Below are positions 24,401 through 39,048 of a DNA stretch of 64,000 nucleotides, in pieces. The notes under the pieces were generated by a model. It had not been told where the DNA came from and made no database searches. It was given only the letters and a program-made list of their open reading frames with translations. The DNA is taken from positions 3,222,001-3,286,000 of the forward strand of contig NC_088324.1 in NCBI RefSeq assembly GCF_910592395.1, read 5' to 3'. The translations under genes were made by a program, and so were the position numbers. The stretch comes from Lineus longissimus. Its lineage: Eukaryota > Nemertea > Pilidiophora > Heteronemertea > Lineidae. Position 1 is the first letter of the stretch. Every line of letters starts with the position of its first letter.

Positions 24401-27400
24401 TTGGTGCTACGTCATCCCCAGCGAAATCGTCGATGGTACTTTCGTCTCGTTCTTACGAGGATTCCGGCTGATCTTCGTAAGTCGAAAAACGATTACATGG
24501 ATTAGCGAAAAGCCTATTTTCCACGTTACATATCAAATTCAAGGTGAAATATTCATTGAAGAATACTTTAGAGCATATCTGTCAAACATAGGAACTGCAT
24601 TTAATGTGATCAACGGCGATTTTGATCATGTTTTAGCGCCGAGAAAAGTGCACCCAGAGCATGAGAGCAGAGTATAGGGCCTATACTACAGTACACCAAG
24701 TCGTTGGTGTGAATGCGGAAACAAAATTTCTGGTTCATGCCGGTTTTGAGAGTATTACGATTACGACTTTGAAATCGTAATCGTAAGCGATGCGGAAACT
24801 CCCTAGTGATTGAGCAATTACGATGAAATGTTGTGCTCGAATGAATTTGACAGATCTTTCTAAAATCTGTTGTATGCCTCTAAAAAACCTCTGCGTCCTG
24901 AAGACGCAACTGCTCTTTTCAACACTAATCCCAATTTCGCGTGTGCTGGAAAAGGGAGCTTGGGCCAACAAGAACCCTGCCAGGATGGGCAATGGTAGAT
25001 TCTATGATGGGAATTCCATAACAGAGACCGGTCTGTCTACAAAGGGGCACGGCCGTAAGCGATCTAATTGTTGATCTTGGCTGTGTCCCTGGCCGTTATT
25101 TCCACTGTTAAAAATCTCATACATGTACTTTAATTATTATGTTGGCCAAATAAATTACCAATTACCAATTACCAATTCATTACAAAGACGTCATATCAAA
25201 TTAGTCCCAAGTTTTGACAAACGTTCTGTGAAAGCCCAGTGAAAATCACTGCCCCCTATGGAGACCCCGATATGTGACCCGCCATGCAAAAAAAACCGTA
25301 CCTCTGAGCAGTAACTTGGCGATTCAAACTTAGCTCCCTTACCTCGCGTGCACAATAGTTTGTTCTACAAGGGGTGCTATTTTGTAGCGCTCTATACAAA
25401 ATGGGGAATCCCGAATTAACGTGTTTTGGAGTACAGCATCTTGAATTCTTTCGGATTTAACTCATGAAAACTGCATCAAATTCCACCGGATTTTGGCTAG
25501 GTAATAAAGTGATACATTTGGGTCTTTCATTCTCCAGATTTTTAGAAGTATTTTGGAAAGATTTATGGAGGGTTCTGTCAGGTAAGTGATAATAAAGAAA
25601 CCGGTGTTCAGCACATTGAATTGAAATCTGTGTGTATACATGCTTCCCGAAATTGGTGGCTTGCATTGGAACTAACTTTTTCCCCCTTGTCCGTCATTAA
25701 AGGCATTCAAGTGTGTTGGTCAACCATGACTATCTCCTTTGTCCCTCCACCATAAGGCCTAGTTTCCCCTAATGACATCACTATTTCGGACACTCAGCGC
25801 CCCATTTCTGGAAAGGTGTATAGAAACTACAGATTCACACCTTCACAATGGTACAAGCAACTCAAAACTGAACATTTGCTCCCTACCGGCCTTTTTGCAT
25901 GGCAGGTCATATGTCACATTGCAGAGGGCACATCTTTGGAGCGAACAGAAACGAGAGGCATGAAGGAAACATCACTAACCTTGAATTGAGTGAACGTAGA
26001 GAGGAGATCCTTGGCTTGATGCTGGAAGTCTTTATAGAAGAGGAGGATGATCTCGAGGAGCTCACACTGCTCACGGAGGTTCTGGACGAGCCAGATACAC
26101 GCCTGTCTCTCATTCTGGAATCATAACATTTAGAATTAGACTTTCTACAAAAATGATAATACCGGTGATAACCATAATAAGTAGCATTTCTATATAGTGC
26201 TGACTGTTTCAGGTTTCCAACCGTTCACTGGTGATTTGAATCAATGCAATTCCCAAGCCAGGCTGGTTTCTTGCACAAATGATTTAGTGATCTCCACAGT
26301 ATCTGCCGCTAGTGGAGTCACTAAATGGCCGGTTCTTCATACCTGTAATAGAACTCTTGGGATCCTTCACAGAGAGTAGGGGAATCTTCCCTCAATAGGG
26401 GCTTGGCAAGCAGCACCACTGGGCCAGTGCAATGATTCAAGAGAGGATGCGCTAGGCATTAGCCAGAAGTACCTAACATACCTACCATAGCAGAACCGTG
26501 TGTTTCAAAGTTTGGTGCGGCGGCGGTGTAACACATCTCATACTGATTCCTGATCTGAAAAGGAAAAGAATGAAAACAGATTCTTTAGTCCATGGTTTGA
26601 CAAAGACTTCGTGGGTTGACAAAGAGACTGTTCACGGGGCGACCAAGAGACTGTTCATTAGTTTACAAAGAGATTGTTCATGGGTCGACCAAAAGACTGT
26701 TCATTAGTTTACAAAGAGATTGTTCATGGGTTGACAAAGAGACTGTTCACGGGTCAACAAAGAGACTGTTCATGGGTCGACCAAGAGACTGTTCACGGGT
26801 CGACAAAGAGACTGTTCACGGGTCGACAAAGAGACTGTTCACGGGTCGACAAAGAGACTGTTCATGGGTTGACAAAGAGACTGTTCACGGGTCAACAAAG
26901 AGACTGTTCATGGGTTGACAAAGAGACTGTTCATGGGTCGACCAAGAGACTGTTCATTAGTTTACAAAGAGATTGTTCATGGGTCGACCAAGAGACTGTT
27001 CATTAGTTTACAAAGAGATTGTTCATGGGTTGACAAAGAGACTGTTCACGGGTCAACAAAGAGACTGTTCATGGGTCGACCAAGAGACTGTTCACGAGTC
27101 GACAAAGAGACTGTTCACGGGTCGACAAAGAGACTGTTCACGGGTCGACAAAGAGACTGTTCATGGCTTGACAAAGAGACTGTTTACGGGTCAACAAAGA
27201 GACTGTTCATGGGTTGACAAAGAGACTGTTCATGGGTTGACAAAGAGACTGTTCATGGGTCGACCAAGAGACTGTTCATGAGTTGACAAAGAGACTGTTC
27301 ATGGGTTGACAAAGAGACTGTTCACGGGTCAACAAAGAGACTGTTCATGAGTTGACAAAGAGACTGTTCATGGGTCGACCAAGAGACTGTTCATGGGTCG

Positions 27401-30400
27401 ACAAAGAGACTGTTCACGGGTCGACAAAGAGACTGTTCACGGGTCGACAAAGAGACTGTTCACGGGTCGACAAAGAGACTGTTCATGGGTTGACAAAGAG
27501 ACTGTTCACGGGTCAACAAAGAGACTGTTCATGGGTTGACAAAGAGACTGTTCACGGGTCGACCAAGAGACTGTTCATTAGTTTACAAAGAGATTGTTCA
27601 TGGGTCGACCAAGAGACTGTTCATTAGTTTACAAAGAGATTGTTCATGGGTCGACCAAGAGACTGTTCATGGGTCGACAAAGAGACTGTTCATTAGTTTA
27701 CAAAGAGATTGTTCATGGGTTGACAAAGAGACTGTTCACGGGTCAACAAAGAGACTGTTCATGGGTCGACCAAGAGACTGTTCACGGGTCGACAAAGAGA
27801 CTGTTCACGGGTCGACAAAGAGACTGTTCACGGGTCGACAAAGAGACTGTTCATGGGTTGACAAAGAGACTGTTCACGGGTCGACCAAGAGACTGTTCAC
27901 GGGTCGACAAAGAGACTGTTCACGGGTTGACAAAGAGACTGTTCACGGGTCGACAAAGAGACTGTTCATGGGTTGACAAAGAGACTGTTCACGGGTCAAC
28001 AAAGAGACTGTTCATGGGTTGACAAAGAGACTGTTCACGGGTCGACCAAGAGACTGTTCATTAGTTTACAAAGAGATTGTTCATGGGTCGACCAAGAGAC
28101 TGTTCATTAGTTTACAAAGAGATTGTTCATGGGTCGACAAAGAGACTGTTCACGGGTCGACAAAGAAACTTGCAGTGGACGCCTATCTCTGGCCAGAGAC
28201 AGAGTCAAGGCGCGTAACCGTAGTAGCACATAGAAATGCCCACCCTGCCTCGGAGGATACTCCCTGGAGGATAACTCCTCCAAGTGAAGAAGACTAACCT
28301 GTTCTATCAACACATTCTGTCGGCTGTTTTCTTCGACAAACTCAGCATACTGATCCTGAAAGAAGAAAATAGCAAGTCAATAATGATGATTATATTAATT
28401 ACACGTAGTTGTCAGGAATGTAGTGCAGAATAATGACTTGCATTTTCTAAGCACTTTAAAATGATAAAACATACATGCATATAAACAGATCAATGATAGT
28501 GATAATGATAACTAACGCAGATCAAACATTCACTATGGTCTAAAAGGAATTTGCATTTGACCACTTAGTGCTGGAATAAACTTTTTCTCACCTTAACGCT
28601 CTGCCGGAATTAATTTTAGGAAAACATCATTATTTATCTTGGCAGCCGCCATCAAGAGCTGCCAGCTGGTGTTTTTGTGAAGAACGAAGCCTCCTCAGTT
28701 TCAGTTTACGCTGGGGATTCCCCACGATTGTTTGAATAGGGGTTTTAGTACAGGATTTTACATGGAACAATTATGTGGATGGCTAACATATATATACGTC
28801 TTACGGCAGAGCGGTTCAGATACAGTTCGCATACATATACGTCTTACGGCATTAACTGGTTAAAGGAAACGTCTCAGAACCAGGTGGTATATGATAGCGC
28901 CTTTTGGTCCTTGTTAAAAGCCTGACAGCAGAGTTTTGTGCCTGCTGTAGTCTGGAAACTTTACACTCTGGTAGACCCCGCTGAGAGCTGCTGATGTCAC
29001 AAGGGCACTAAGTACTCTGGTGCATGCCAGATCGTCAAGGTGCTTGCGTATTTTGGCCGACCTCAAGATTTGAAAGTATTACAACTGAACTCTTTTGAGA
29101 CCTGTTGCATCACTGATAGTTGGGCCTGAACCAAAGCGAGCATTTTGCTTCTCAGTTAAAGGAATTTTAGACAGCAGTCTGTCCATGTCACATGCCAACT
29201 TGATCACACCACTGTGAGCGTGAGGCAGCAGTCTGTCCATGTCACATGCCAACTTGATCACACCACTGTGAGCGTGATGCAGTGGAGCACAGAAAGATAG
29301 TCTAATCAACTGAAACTAGATCAACCTACTGAATTGCAGTAGCCTGAAATCAGCACTACCAAGATGCAGCTAAGCACATGTTTCTAGGTGAAGTTTGCTA
29401 GCAATGGACTGCTTTATGGTTGCAGTTTTCCTAGGACTGTTCTGACCATTGAACCTACAGCTACAGTTAAGGGTAAAATCTACAACTAAAAATATTGTTT
29501 AAACAAATAGAGCCCAACCCCTTACAATCAATTAAAAAAAAAAAAAAAAAACATGGTTCATGCACTTGCACCTCTGCACATGCACCAATAGTGCACTTTT
29601 ATATTTCAAAACTTTCCCTATGTATAATTAAGGACTTTAAAGAATACTAATAATCATTTTACCCTTTCCATACTCCGCCTCCACAAAAAGGTTTTTTCTC
29701 ATGAAATCATGAAATGTAAATATAGAAAAAAAAGAAAAATGTAAAATGTAAAATGTAAAATGTAAAAAAGAAAGTACTAGGGAAATAAAAATATATATTA
29801 CAAAAAAAAAATCTACAACTTCCGCTGTGGGATGCTGAGAGTAAAGAGTGATGCAATATCAATGCCAATACCTTAAATGGATGTTCGTTGTCCCGCCAGT
29901 GTCCCGATATGTGTTTGATTGTCCGCAAGAGATAAAGCCTCTCACTGAAGTAGTAATCCCTGATCTTGAGCAGGAGGGCATGAACATATCGGTCATCTTT
30001 CAGGGCGCTCTGAAAAAAACAAGTCGGAACGTAAAAACATTGACAAAGCAAGAATGAGAAATTCACTTTAAGGTGGTAGCCATTTTATTCCACCTTGCTT
30101 TGATTTTTTGGGCACAGAATTTTGTCAATACTTCCAAAGTCTGCATCGCTTTTGCATTTTGTGTGCATAGATTGTATATGTCTGTATAGTCTAGCTCATA
30201 TTGATATCAACACCTACTTCAAACGATATCTCCCACACTAATGCACGAAATGCAATGCGGTTTTTAGCGTATTGTTAGAAATTTTGTTTTCTAATAATCC
30301 ATTATGACAGAAATGTAATGACACAGGTTTTTTTTTATTATGTACTATAATCGGTCATTTAAAAAAACCTTACAAAAAACTTTTTTATTTCTATTTTTTG

Positions 30401-33400
30401 AAAAAATCTACCTGAAATGACAGAGCACACAATTCTAAGATCTTGAGTTTTTATTTCATCAACATTGAACATGCGATGGTGGAGTTATAACAAATAAAAT
30501 GCAATTTAATTTTATGGGACGCACTGTGTAGACAACACAATAGTTGCTTTTACACGAGAACGGTTTTAGCCCTCCTCACCTCGAGCCACTTGAAGCCGGA
30601 TCACCTGTAACTGGCTTTGCGCTGTCTACACGGAGACGGATCAAATCGCCGGCCCCAGGTCAGTACAGGCCACTTAAACCACTAACCCGTCGCATGGTGG
30701 CGCGTGTTTTCATGAACTGCTATATACCGCACTACTCGATTTTAGTACCGTGCGCAAAGTGACTCGAGGCCAGATCGGTTCTACACGTGAGATTAAGCGT
30801 CTTGAAGTGGCTCCAACCCGCCTCAAGTCACTCGAGACTGCAGTGCTAACGCGCCTCGGGTCAGGTCACTTGGAGACGGTTCTGATTTCGTTCTACACGG
30901 TAAAAATTATCCTGACCCGCCTCGAGCTGGCTCGAAGCCGGTTCCAACTGTCCTCGTGTAGAACGGGCTAATGGTTTGCCATTCCAACAACAGAACACAC
31001 CTATTCACGCCTACTGTTATGATCTAAGTGCGCTCTCTTAAAACTGCCATATGTAGAGTTCCGACTGGTTGATTTTAATAAACCATAGACCAAGATTCTT
31101 AGAATTTAGTGTTTTATCATTCAAAAGAATGAAATGGTCTAGGGACCATGTGCTCACCTCGGGTAATGTAATGCATGTCATTTGCAGTGGATATGGGGAG
31201 AACAGTTTCAGGCTAGTTTCACCAGTTTTGATTTCATTGAATAATATTCTTCTTCTTGGCTCAATGGCACAAAAGAAAATTACCCGTACCATCTAACTAT
31301 AGCATTTTGGTTATAAAGATGATGGACAACGGACGCCACGGTATCGTATAGGCTCCCCAGAGGTGAGCTAAAAACTTATGCAATCCCATTCCTGCTACAT
31401 AGAAAACAGCATTTCTGACAATATGCTAAAAACTGCATTGAACTTGGGCCATTAGTTAGCGAAATATTGTATGAAGTAGATGTTGATATCGATATGAGCT
31501 GGACTGTACTTTTGAGGGAAAACATTGCTTTTAATTGAAACAAGTAACTGTATGATTATAAAAATCTGGAAAAGTTTGGCAGCCAACATGCTTGAGCAAC
31601 ATTTTGCCAAAAACCACGAATATTGACATCGGTGTCACACACTGATATGATTTTGCAAAAATAATGGAGCAATGCCAATACGAAAATATTTGGCACTATT
31701 TCTCATATGAATCAGCAAAATTTGTACATATGAAACGGCCAGAGCCATTGTGCTCACCTGTCGACATGAAAGGGAGAACTTGTTATGAAAAATGTCAAGG
31801 AGACAATCACGCAATAGTTCTGCATCACTATTATAATTGACGAGTTACACTTAGCGTTGAACACCTTAATAAGCCTGGTTTTACCTCTACTGTCATCCAT
31901 TATCAACTGATATGATGTAGTTTTACACAAGGGAGGTTAATAATAGGTATGTCTGAGTACTTTGAATAAAGTCATTGCGACAATATCATGCATTTTGTAG
32001 TCCAGTTTTCATGATCACATCATGTACAGTAGTTGGTAGTTGCAGTAGTTGTTTGTTGTTGTTGTTAGAAGTATAAGTAAGTAGGGGATTCCAGTAAGGC
32101 CGCATCATAGTTTACTGTTAGCAACAACAACAACACTGGAGACATTTACACAGAAAAACAGTGAAATGTTCCCAACGGGAGACAAGATTTACGCACACAC
32201 CGGTAACTTAAACCATTCTGGCGCTAATCGCTGGCTGATATCGAGTACATCACCAGTCTGCACCATCTTGGTTTTCCGAGAATTGGTTTAGCATGTGGAC
32301 GCCTGTACATAATGTACATGGTTACATAGTTCCGTTTTCAAGAAGTATTACACTCATGAAAAAAGTGTTACTCACAAACCAGCACCCCATTTACACCAAA
32401 CCCACAACATACCAACACCCACACATACCGAATTTTATACCTCGAACAGCCCGCGCCACGGGTATATGCTAGTATTGTATAATGGTTATTGTGGGCAAAA
32501 ATGGACTTTGACATGACGGGTGCTTTTGACTTCATTGGTGATTTTTAAACTTTGCCCCCTGGTGGCCATATTTGTAACTGGACTGTAGTTGGTCGTTTGA
32601 GCAGGACTTGCCTAGAGGCATCTTTGTACAAATCTAGAAAGATCAAGGTCACATAGTAAGAAAACGTGCTATGTTTGTTGAAATTTTCAAAGTTGACCTC
32701 TGTGACCTTGAAAAGTACGTCAAATCAAAAACCCATTTATTATGCCATGTATCCTTACTAGATTTACCTATGATAAAATTTGGAAATGATCCAGCCTTCA
32801 GTTAAGGAGAAATAACACTTTTTGTGTTTCGGGTTTCGGCCCCCTGGTGGCCAATCCATAAATCAAATCACATCGAAATTTTCTGAGGTCACTTAACCTC
32901 GGGGTACACAGCGGTGACAAAATGTGCCGCTATTATCTGACAGTGATGCCGATAGTGAACTTTGACCTCTGTCACCTTGAAAAGTAGGTCAAATCAAAAA
33001 CCTGGGTTATACATGTGTATTTCAAACACCCTTATGAGATGCCTATACGGTCAAAATGTCCTGTTTCTATAGCTAGCGCTCATAAGATCTAGCCAAAAAC
33101 AGGTTTTCAAAGAGCACCATCTATATGGCAGACAAGCAGTCAAATTGCGTTAATCTTCATTTTGAAAGAAGGTCTTGCCTGGGGTACCCATACACCAAGT
33201 ATGAGCCTTCTAGGACAAGTGGTTAAGAAACACATCACTCTTTTGTCAAAAGTTAACGACGGACGCCACAGTATTGTATAAGTCCCCTGCAAGGTGAGCT
33301 AAAAACACAGGACACTGATGATGCCCAATAACCTACGACAATGGGTGATATGAATAAAGACTAGCAAATGCTTTTACTTCAATTTTGTACAGAAAGACCT

Positions 33401-36400
33401 AGTGTAAATGTACATGGAGTTTTAGATAAAAGCATTTGCTAGTCTTTATTCATATCACCCAATATCTGCACCATTTAAGTTGAACAAAAAATGTATTCAT
33501 GACGTGTAATATCACCATATTGGATGGCAACACGAAGACTTAGATGGTAAATGCCGACGTTGCGTCTGATAAAGCCGTTTGGACTGTTTTCACACGAATT
33601 CTTAGTCGGTAAAATGCAGACGTTATGTCAGATAAAACTCACCTTCAGCCCCTCCTCGGCACCACGGAAATCATTAAGCAGGTACGAACTGAATAAATCA
33701 AGCGCAATTCCTTCCTCAAGACCCTGAAACAGATATGAATACAATTATGCATAACTTCAAACCACCAGAAATAAGTTTTAACACATTTTATTGCAGAGTC
33801 AGTGAAAGTTGTCTCCACTGTGTTTAAAACTACGCTAGATAATCCTTTTGTGACCCTTGACCGACAGAGTGATACACAAATCCAAATCCAAATGTTTGAA
33901 TCTGACAAAACATCAGTTTGTGCCCGGGATTTCACTGACCTTAGGGATTGTTCATGTAAGATAAATTAAATGATGCCCTACTGCAACATTGACCAGCAGA
34001 GTGGGACAGGCACCTTTTTACTTTTCACTTGTGTCGGCAAGGGAACATGCGGGTATGTTTCGGTCTTTCTACAACCTGTTAAAACTAGCTCTGAGCTACA
34101 TAATACTTAAAGTAATAGCATTACACAATTTCATGTATATAAAGAGAAAATAAACCTATTATAATTGAGTCGATGTTCAAGTGCAAGTCGTTGTTAGTTG
34201 TATGCTCCAAACCGCGTGAGGGAACCCCGTGGCCGACATTAAGTTTTACCAGGTTGTAGAAAGACCGAAACATACCCGCATGTTCCATTGCCGACAACTT
34301 GAATTAACATAGTGCTGCCATCTTCAAAAGATGCTAGTAACAAAGGGTGAGATCCAGTCATTGTTTGAGTGTACATGACTTGACATGACTTGCGTGGAGT
34401 GTTGATGGAAGGCTTATTATTTGCCATGTTGATTACATCCTTCTCGTAGTGACCAAATTGACCAAAAGTTGGCATCATGGTAATACCATTAGTCTAAAAC
34501 CAATTTATCGAGGAAAAGTAGTATTCGATGCTTGCATGATGAGATTCAAACTCATACAGACTACAGTTAGAGTCAAATTCCGCCGCAAACCTTTACCCTG
34601 CCCAAAGAGCCTACGGGAATGGGGATGAGCCCAACACTACAACTCCACCATCCTGGTCTCAATTTCAGAACAGACACCTGCCATAAATCCTTAATAAAAC
34701 AAAATGAAATGGCAAGGGCCATTGTGCTCACCTCATGTGGAGGAAAGATGGATAAAGAGCATGGTCTTGTGTCATGTAGTGTTAGGTTTGATGTAGGTCC
34801 AAGCAATTACAATTTCCCCAAAATGGCCAATTTAGAGTACATTCCACCTCTGTGACCTTGAAAAGTAGGTCAAATCAAAGAAGACCCGGGTGACACATTG
34901 AATGGTTGTTAGAATTAGATGTACCTATGATATAAAATTGGTGCCAATCGGGCAAGTCATTACTAGGAATAATGGCATTTTGAAGAATTTAGGATTTGGC
35001 CCCCTCCCTGGAGGCCAAACGGCAAATCAGATCGCACCAAACTTCGGTACCTGAGATCACCTGACCAAGGGGTACATGTGTACTTAATTTGTGATCAATA
35101 GTCATTGCAGTTAAGAAACGTGCCATAGTTACGGCCTGATGGCGAATTTACGCCATTTGACCTCTGTGACCTTGACAAGAAGGTCAAATTAAAAACCTGT
35201 GTGACATATACTGTATGGTGGTTAGATGTACCCATGATATCAAATTGGTGGCAATCGGGCAAGAAGTTAAGGAAAAATCACATTTTTAAGGTTTTTTTAT
35301 TTTGCCCCCTGGTGGTCAAGTGGTGAATCATATTGGACCAAACTTCGGTCCCTGAGATTACCTGACTAAGGTGTAAATGTGTACCAAATTTGGTATCAAT
35401 AGTCATTGCAGTTTAGAAACGTGCCATCGTTACATCCTAACGGCCAATTTACACCATTTGACCTCTGTGACCTTGAAAAGGAGGTCAAATCAAAAACCTG
35501 GAGGATATATCATGCACCTTTGCTAGAAGTACCTACCATATTTTTTTCAAAATTTCCCGACTACTATTAAGGGAGATATTGCATATTTTCACTTTTAACG
35601 TTTGGCCCCCTGGTGGCCAAACCATGAAACGAATCGGACCGAAACTTGGTCTCCAAGGTGTCATTACATAAGGGTACATGTGTACCAAGTTTCAACTCAA
35701 TAGCTCTAACAGTTACGAAACGTGCCCTGCTAACGGACGATGACGGACGACGACGACGACGACGACGGACGCCACGGTATGGGATAAGCTCACCTCTGCT
35801 AAGAGGTGAGCTAAAAAATGAAATATTTTCCGATCTCACTGCGATGTGAAGACACTCACAACTTACCAAAAAGTTACTCAATATAAGAACAAATTTCTTC
35901 CTCGGGCCTGCATCGAGCTTTTTTTCTTTCAACACTTCACCAACTGGTTGCCTGGAATGGAGATCAAAGTTTGAACTGATATAACGATACAACGCAGGCA
36001 TCACAATTCCTTTATTCAACCTATAGTGGAACCTCCACTTGTGGACACCTCTCTATTAAGGACAACCTCTCTATAAAGGATACTAATTTTGGTCTTATAT
36101 TGGTTTTTTCCATTCAACTTGACCTCTCCAATTAAGACACCTCTCTATAAAGGACAGCACTTGTCAGTCCTAAGGATTGGTAGAGGGATTCTACTGTATT
36201 TGATTCCATAAAGTCAGTCCTAAGGATGTCATTGATAGAGGGATTCTACTGCATTTGACTCAATAAAGTCAGTCCTATTAAGGATGTCATTGATAGAGAG
36301 ATTCTACTGCATTTCACTCAAGAAAGTCAGTCCTAAGGATGTCATTGATAGAGGGATTCTACTGCATTTGACTCAATAAAGTCAGTCCTAAGGATGTCAT

Positions 36401-39014
36401 TGATAGAGGGATTCTACTGCATTTGACTCAATAAAGTCAGTCCTAAGGATGTCATTGATAGAGGGATTCTACTGCATTTGACTCAATAAAGTCAGTCCTA
36501 AGGATGTCATTGATAGAGGGATTCTACTGCATTTGACTCAATAAAGTCAGTCCTAAGGATGTTATTGATAGAGGGATTCTACTGCATTTGACTCAATAAA
36601 GTCAGTCCTAAGGATGTTATTGATAGAGGGATTCTACTGCATTTGACTCAATAAAGTCAGTCCTAAGGATGTTATTGATAGAGGGATTCTACTGCATTTG
36701 ACTCAATAAAGTCAGTCCTAAGGATGTTATTGATAGAGGGATTCTACTGCATTTGACTCAAGAAAGTCAGTCCTAAGGATGTCATTGATAGAGGGATTCT
36801 ACAGCATTTGACTCAATAAAGTCAGTCCTAAGGATGTTATTGATAGAGGGATTCTACTGCATTTGACTCAATAAAGTCAGACCTAAGGATGTCATTGATA
36901 GAGGGATTCTACTGCATTTGACTCAATAAAGTCAGTCCTAAGGATGTCATTGATAGAGGGATTCTACTGCATTTGACTCAATAAAGTCAGTCCTAAGGAT
37001 GTCATTGATAGAGGGATTCTACTGCATTTGACTCAAGAAAGTCAGTCCTAAGGATGTCATTGATAGAGGGATTCTACTGCATTTGACTCAAGAAAGTCAG
37101 TCCTAAGGATGTCATTGATAGAGGTATTCTACTGCATTTGACTCAAGAAAGTCAGTCCTAAGGATGTCATTGATAGAGGTATTCTACTGCATTTGACTCA
37201 AGAAAGTCAATCCTAAGGATGTTATTGATAGAGGGATTCTACTGCATTTGACTCAATAAAGTAATTTTATAAAAGGACCCAACTCCACCAGCGTTTCATG
37301 AAAATGCTTCAAATCACTCTCATAGTTTACTCCACACACAACAACCACACAGGGTGAATTCCAGTCGGAACGACACAGATTCCTTTTTATTAGGAAACCG
37401 TTGTGGCTTGCCATTGCGGCTAACCTTAAACAAGAGGCCCAAGGGCCTGGCGCTCAGCTGAGTTAATATCATTAATATCTTCCCGGTGTTCAGTTCATTA
37501 TGCATGAAAATGGCATGCTCCATGGTATTTAATATCCTTTTGCGTTCACTACGGTACCAATGTTTTTGGTTGACATAATTATGCCACTGTTCATTCCTCA
37601 ATCCTGACCATAATTCGGGTGAAATCATCGTATGAAAATATTTACCGAAACATGAAGTTTATGCCATGAATGAGGACACTCATTGTCATAGCCTCGTTTA
37701 CAAGTACGAAGTATTTTCCCGCGAATATTCAAAACTCCTTGGCTCCTTGCCAGTTAAATAACATGTGACTATACACAAAATAGAAAAATTTGATGGAAAT
37801 TGTAAATCATTTTTTTATCTATCAGGGGAAACAAGCTGATGATGATCAAATAAATCATTCATGAGAAATCGTTTTGTTGCTGAAGCTTGCATGACGAAGT
37901 TAATGCTAAACCTTTTCTTGTGCTCTACTGCGCCACCGTAGTTTTCTATTTAGACCAGCGATGACGTCATTTCTGGTGATTCCCTACGTTGTCCAATGAG
38001 CGCTTTTTAAAATGTGCCATTTGGTATTGTACAGTATGCAATTTATTTTTTCAGCGCTGACAGTTGCCGAACAGAATGCCGTAGCTCCCTCAATTTCCAA
38101 TCAATTTTTATGGGAGTGACATTATTGTATTGCTTAGAATGTCTACTTTTTACTCATGAAAGAATCGTAGAACTAAAACTTAATAGGCGAACAGAATCAT
38201 GCCGATTCACTGCACATACTGTGGGAATTCTCCACTTCAAAATACATCGGCGATGTCATCGCGAACAGAGCATGCACTTCCGATATCGTTTTCACAGAAA
38301 TGTGGCCAAATTTTCAAGAACTAATTTCTGAAAGTAGTCTCTAAAGACCTTATGACTACCACTGAAACGAACTAGTGATAATATCGCCTACCAGACTACT
38401 TTTTAAGCAGAAAATTGGGTACTTGAGTGTCATTGAGCTCCAGGCGTAAACAACATGCCGCCATTTTGTCTCCGCTTCGGTATTTCGTACGCCGCTTATA
38501 ATGCACCTTCTCAATTAAAACCAACATAATAAGGCCTTACATCGTTGATTGAATAGGAACACCACACAAAACACAATAAAGTGGGGGTACAATCGATTAC
38601 GAAGCTGAAGTGAACAGTGATTTATTCCTGGAGCTACTGCTTTTGTTGTGTAGCTGCCATGTTTTGAGAACTGGCAAATAGGAGACTTCATTGATGGCTG
38701 ACGTCATCGGGCGGGAATTTGAATCGGCAGAAATAATTAAAAGGCAGGTAGCGCCCTCTCCTGTTAAAATTTTGAACTTTATCTCAATAAAATAGATTTT
38801 CAAGAATTTTATCTTAATATTAGAGCATATTTCAACTAATTCTGCTGCTCCTAGGCCGATATAGGCCAGTTTCCTTCATGCACTCTCGCTCGCAGGAAGT
38901 AGGTCGAATGGCGACAAATTTTGTTTTGAAAGTAGAGTTTGACCAGAAGTATCCAGAATGCAAAATTGAAGTCTCTAGGTTTTACGGTTACAAAATGTGC
39001 ACCATGGGTTTAAC

Positions 39015-39048
<34 letters not shown>

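Noticed and set aside
24381-24677. 98-codon + frame
   Set aside because: Lies within a TIR-bounded MITE and resembles no known protein; likely chance.
26616-28022. Several overlapping + strand frames of 100-146 codons
   Set aside because: They are translations of the 24-bp minisatellite; they end at the TAG-containing variant and have no non-repeat sequence.
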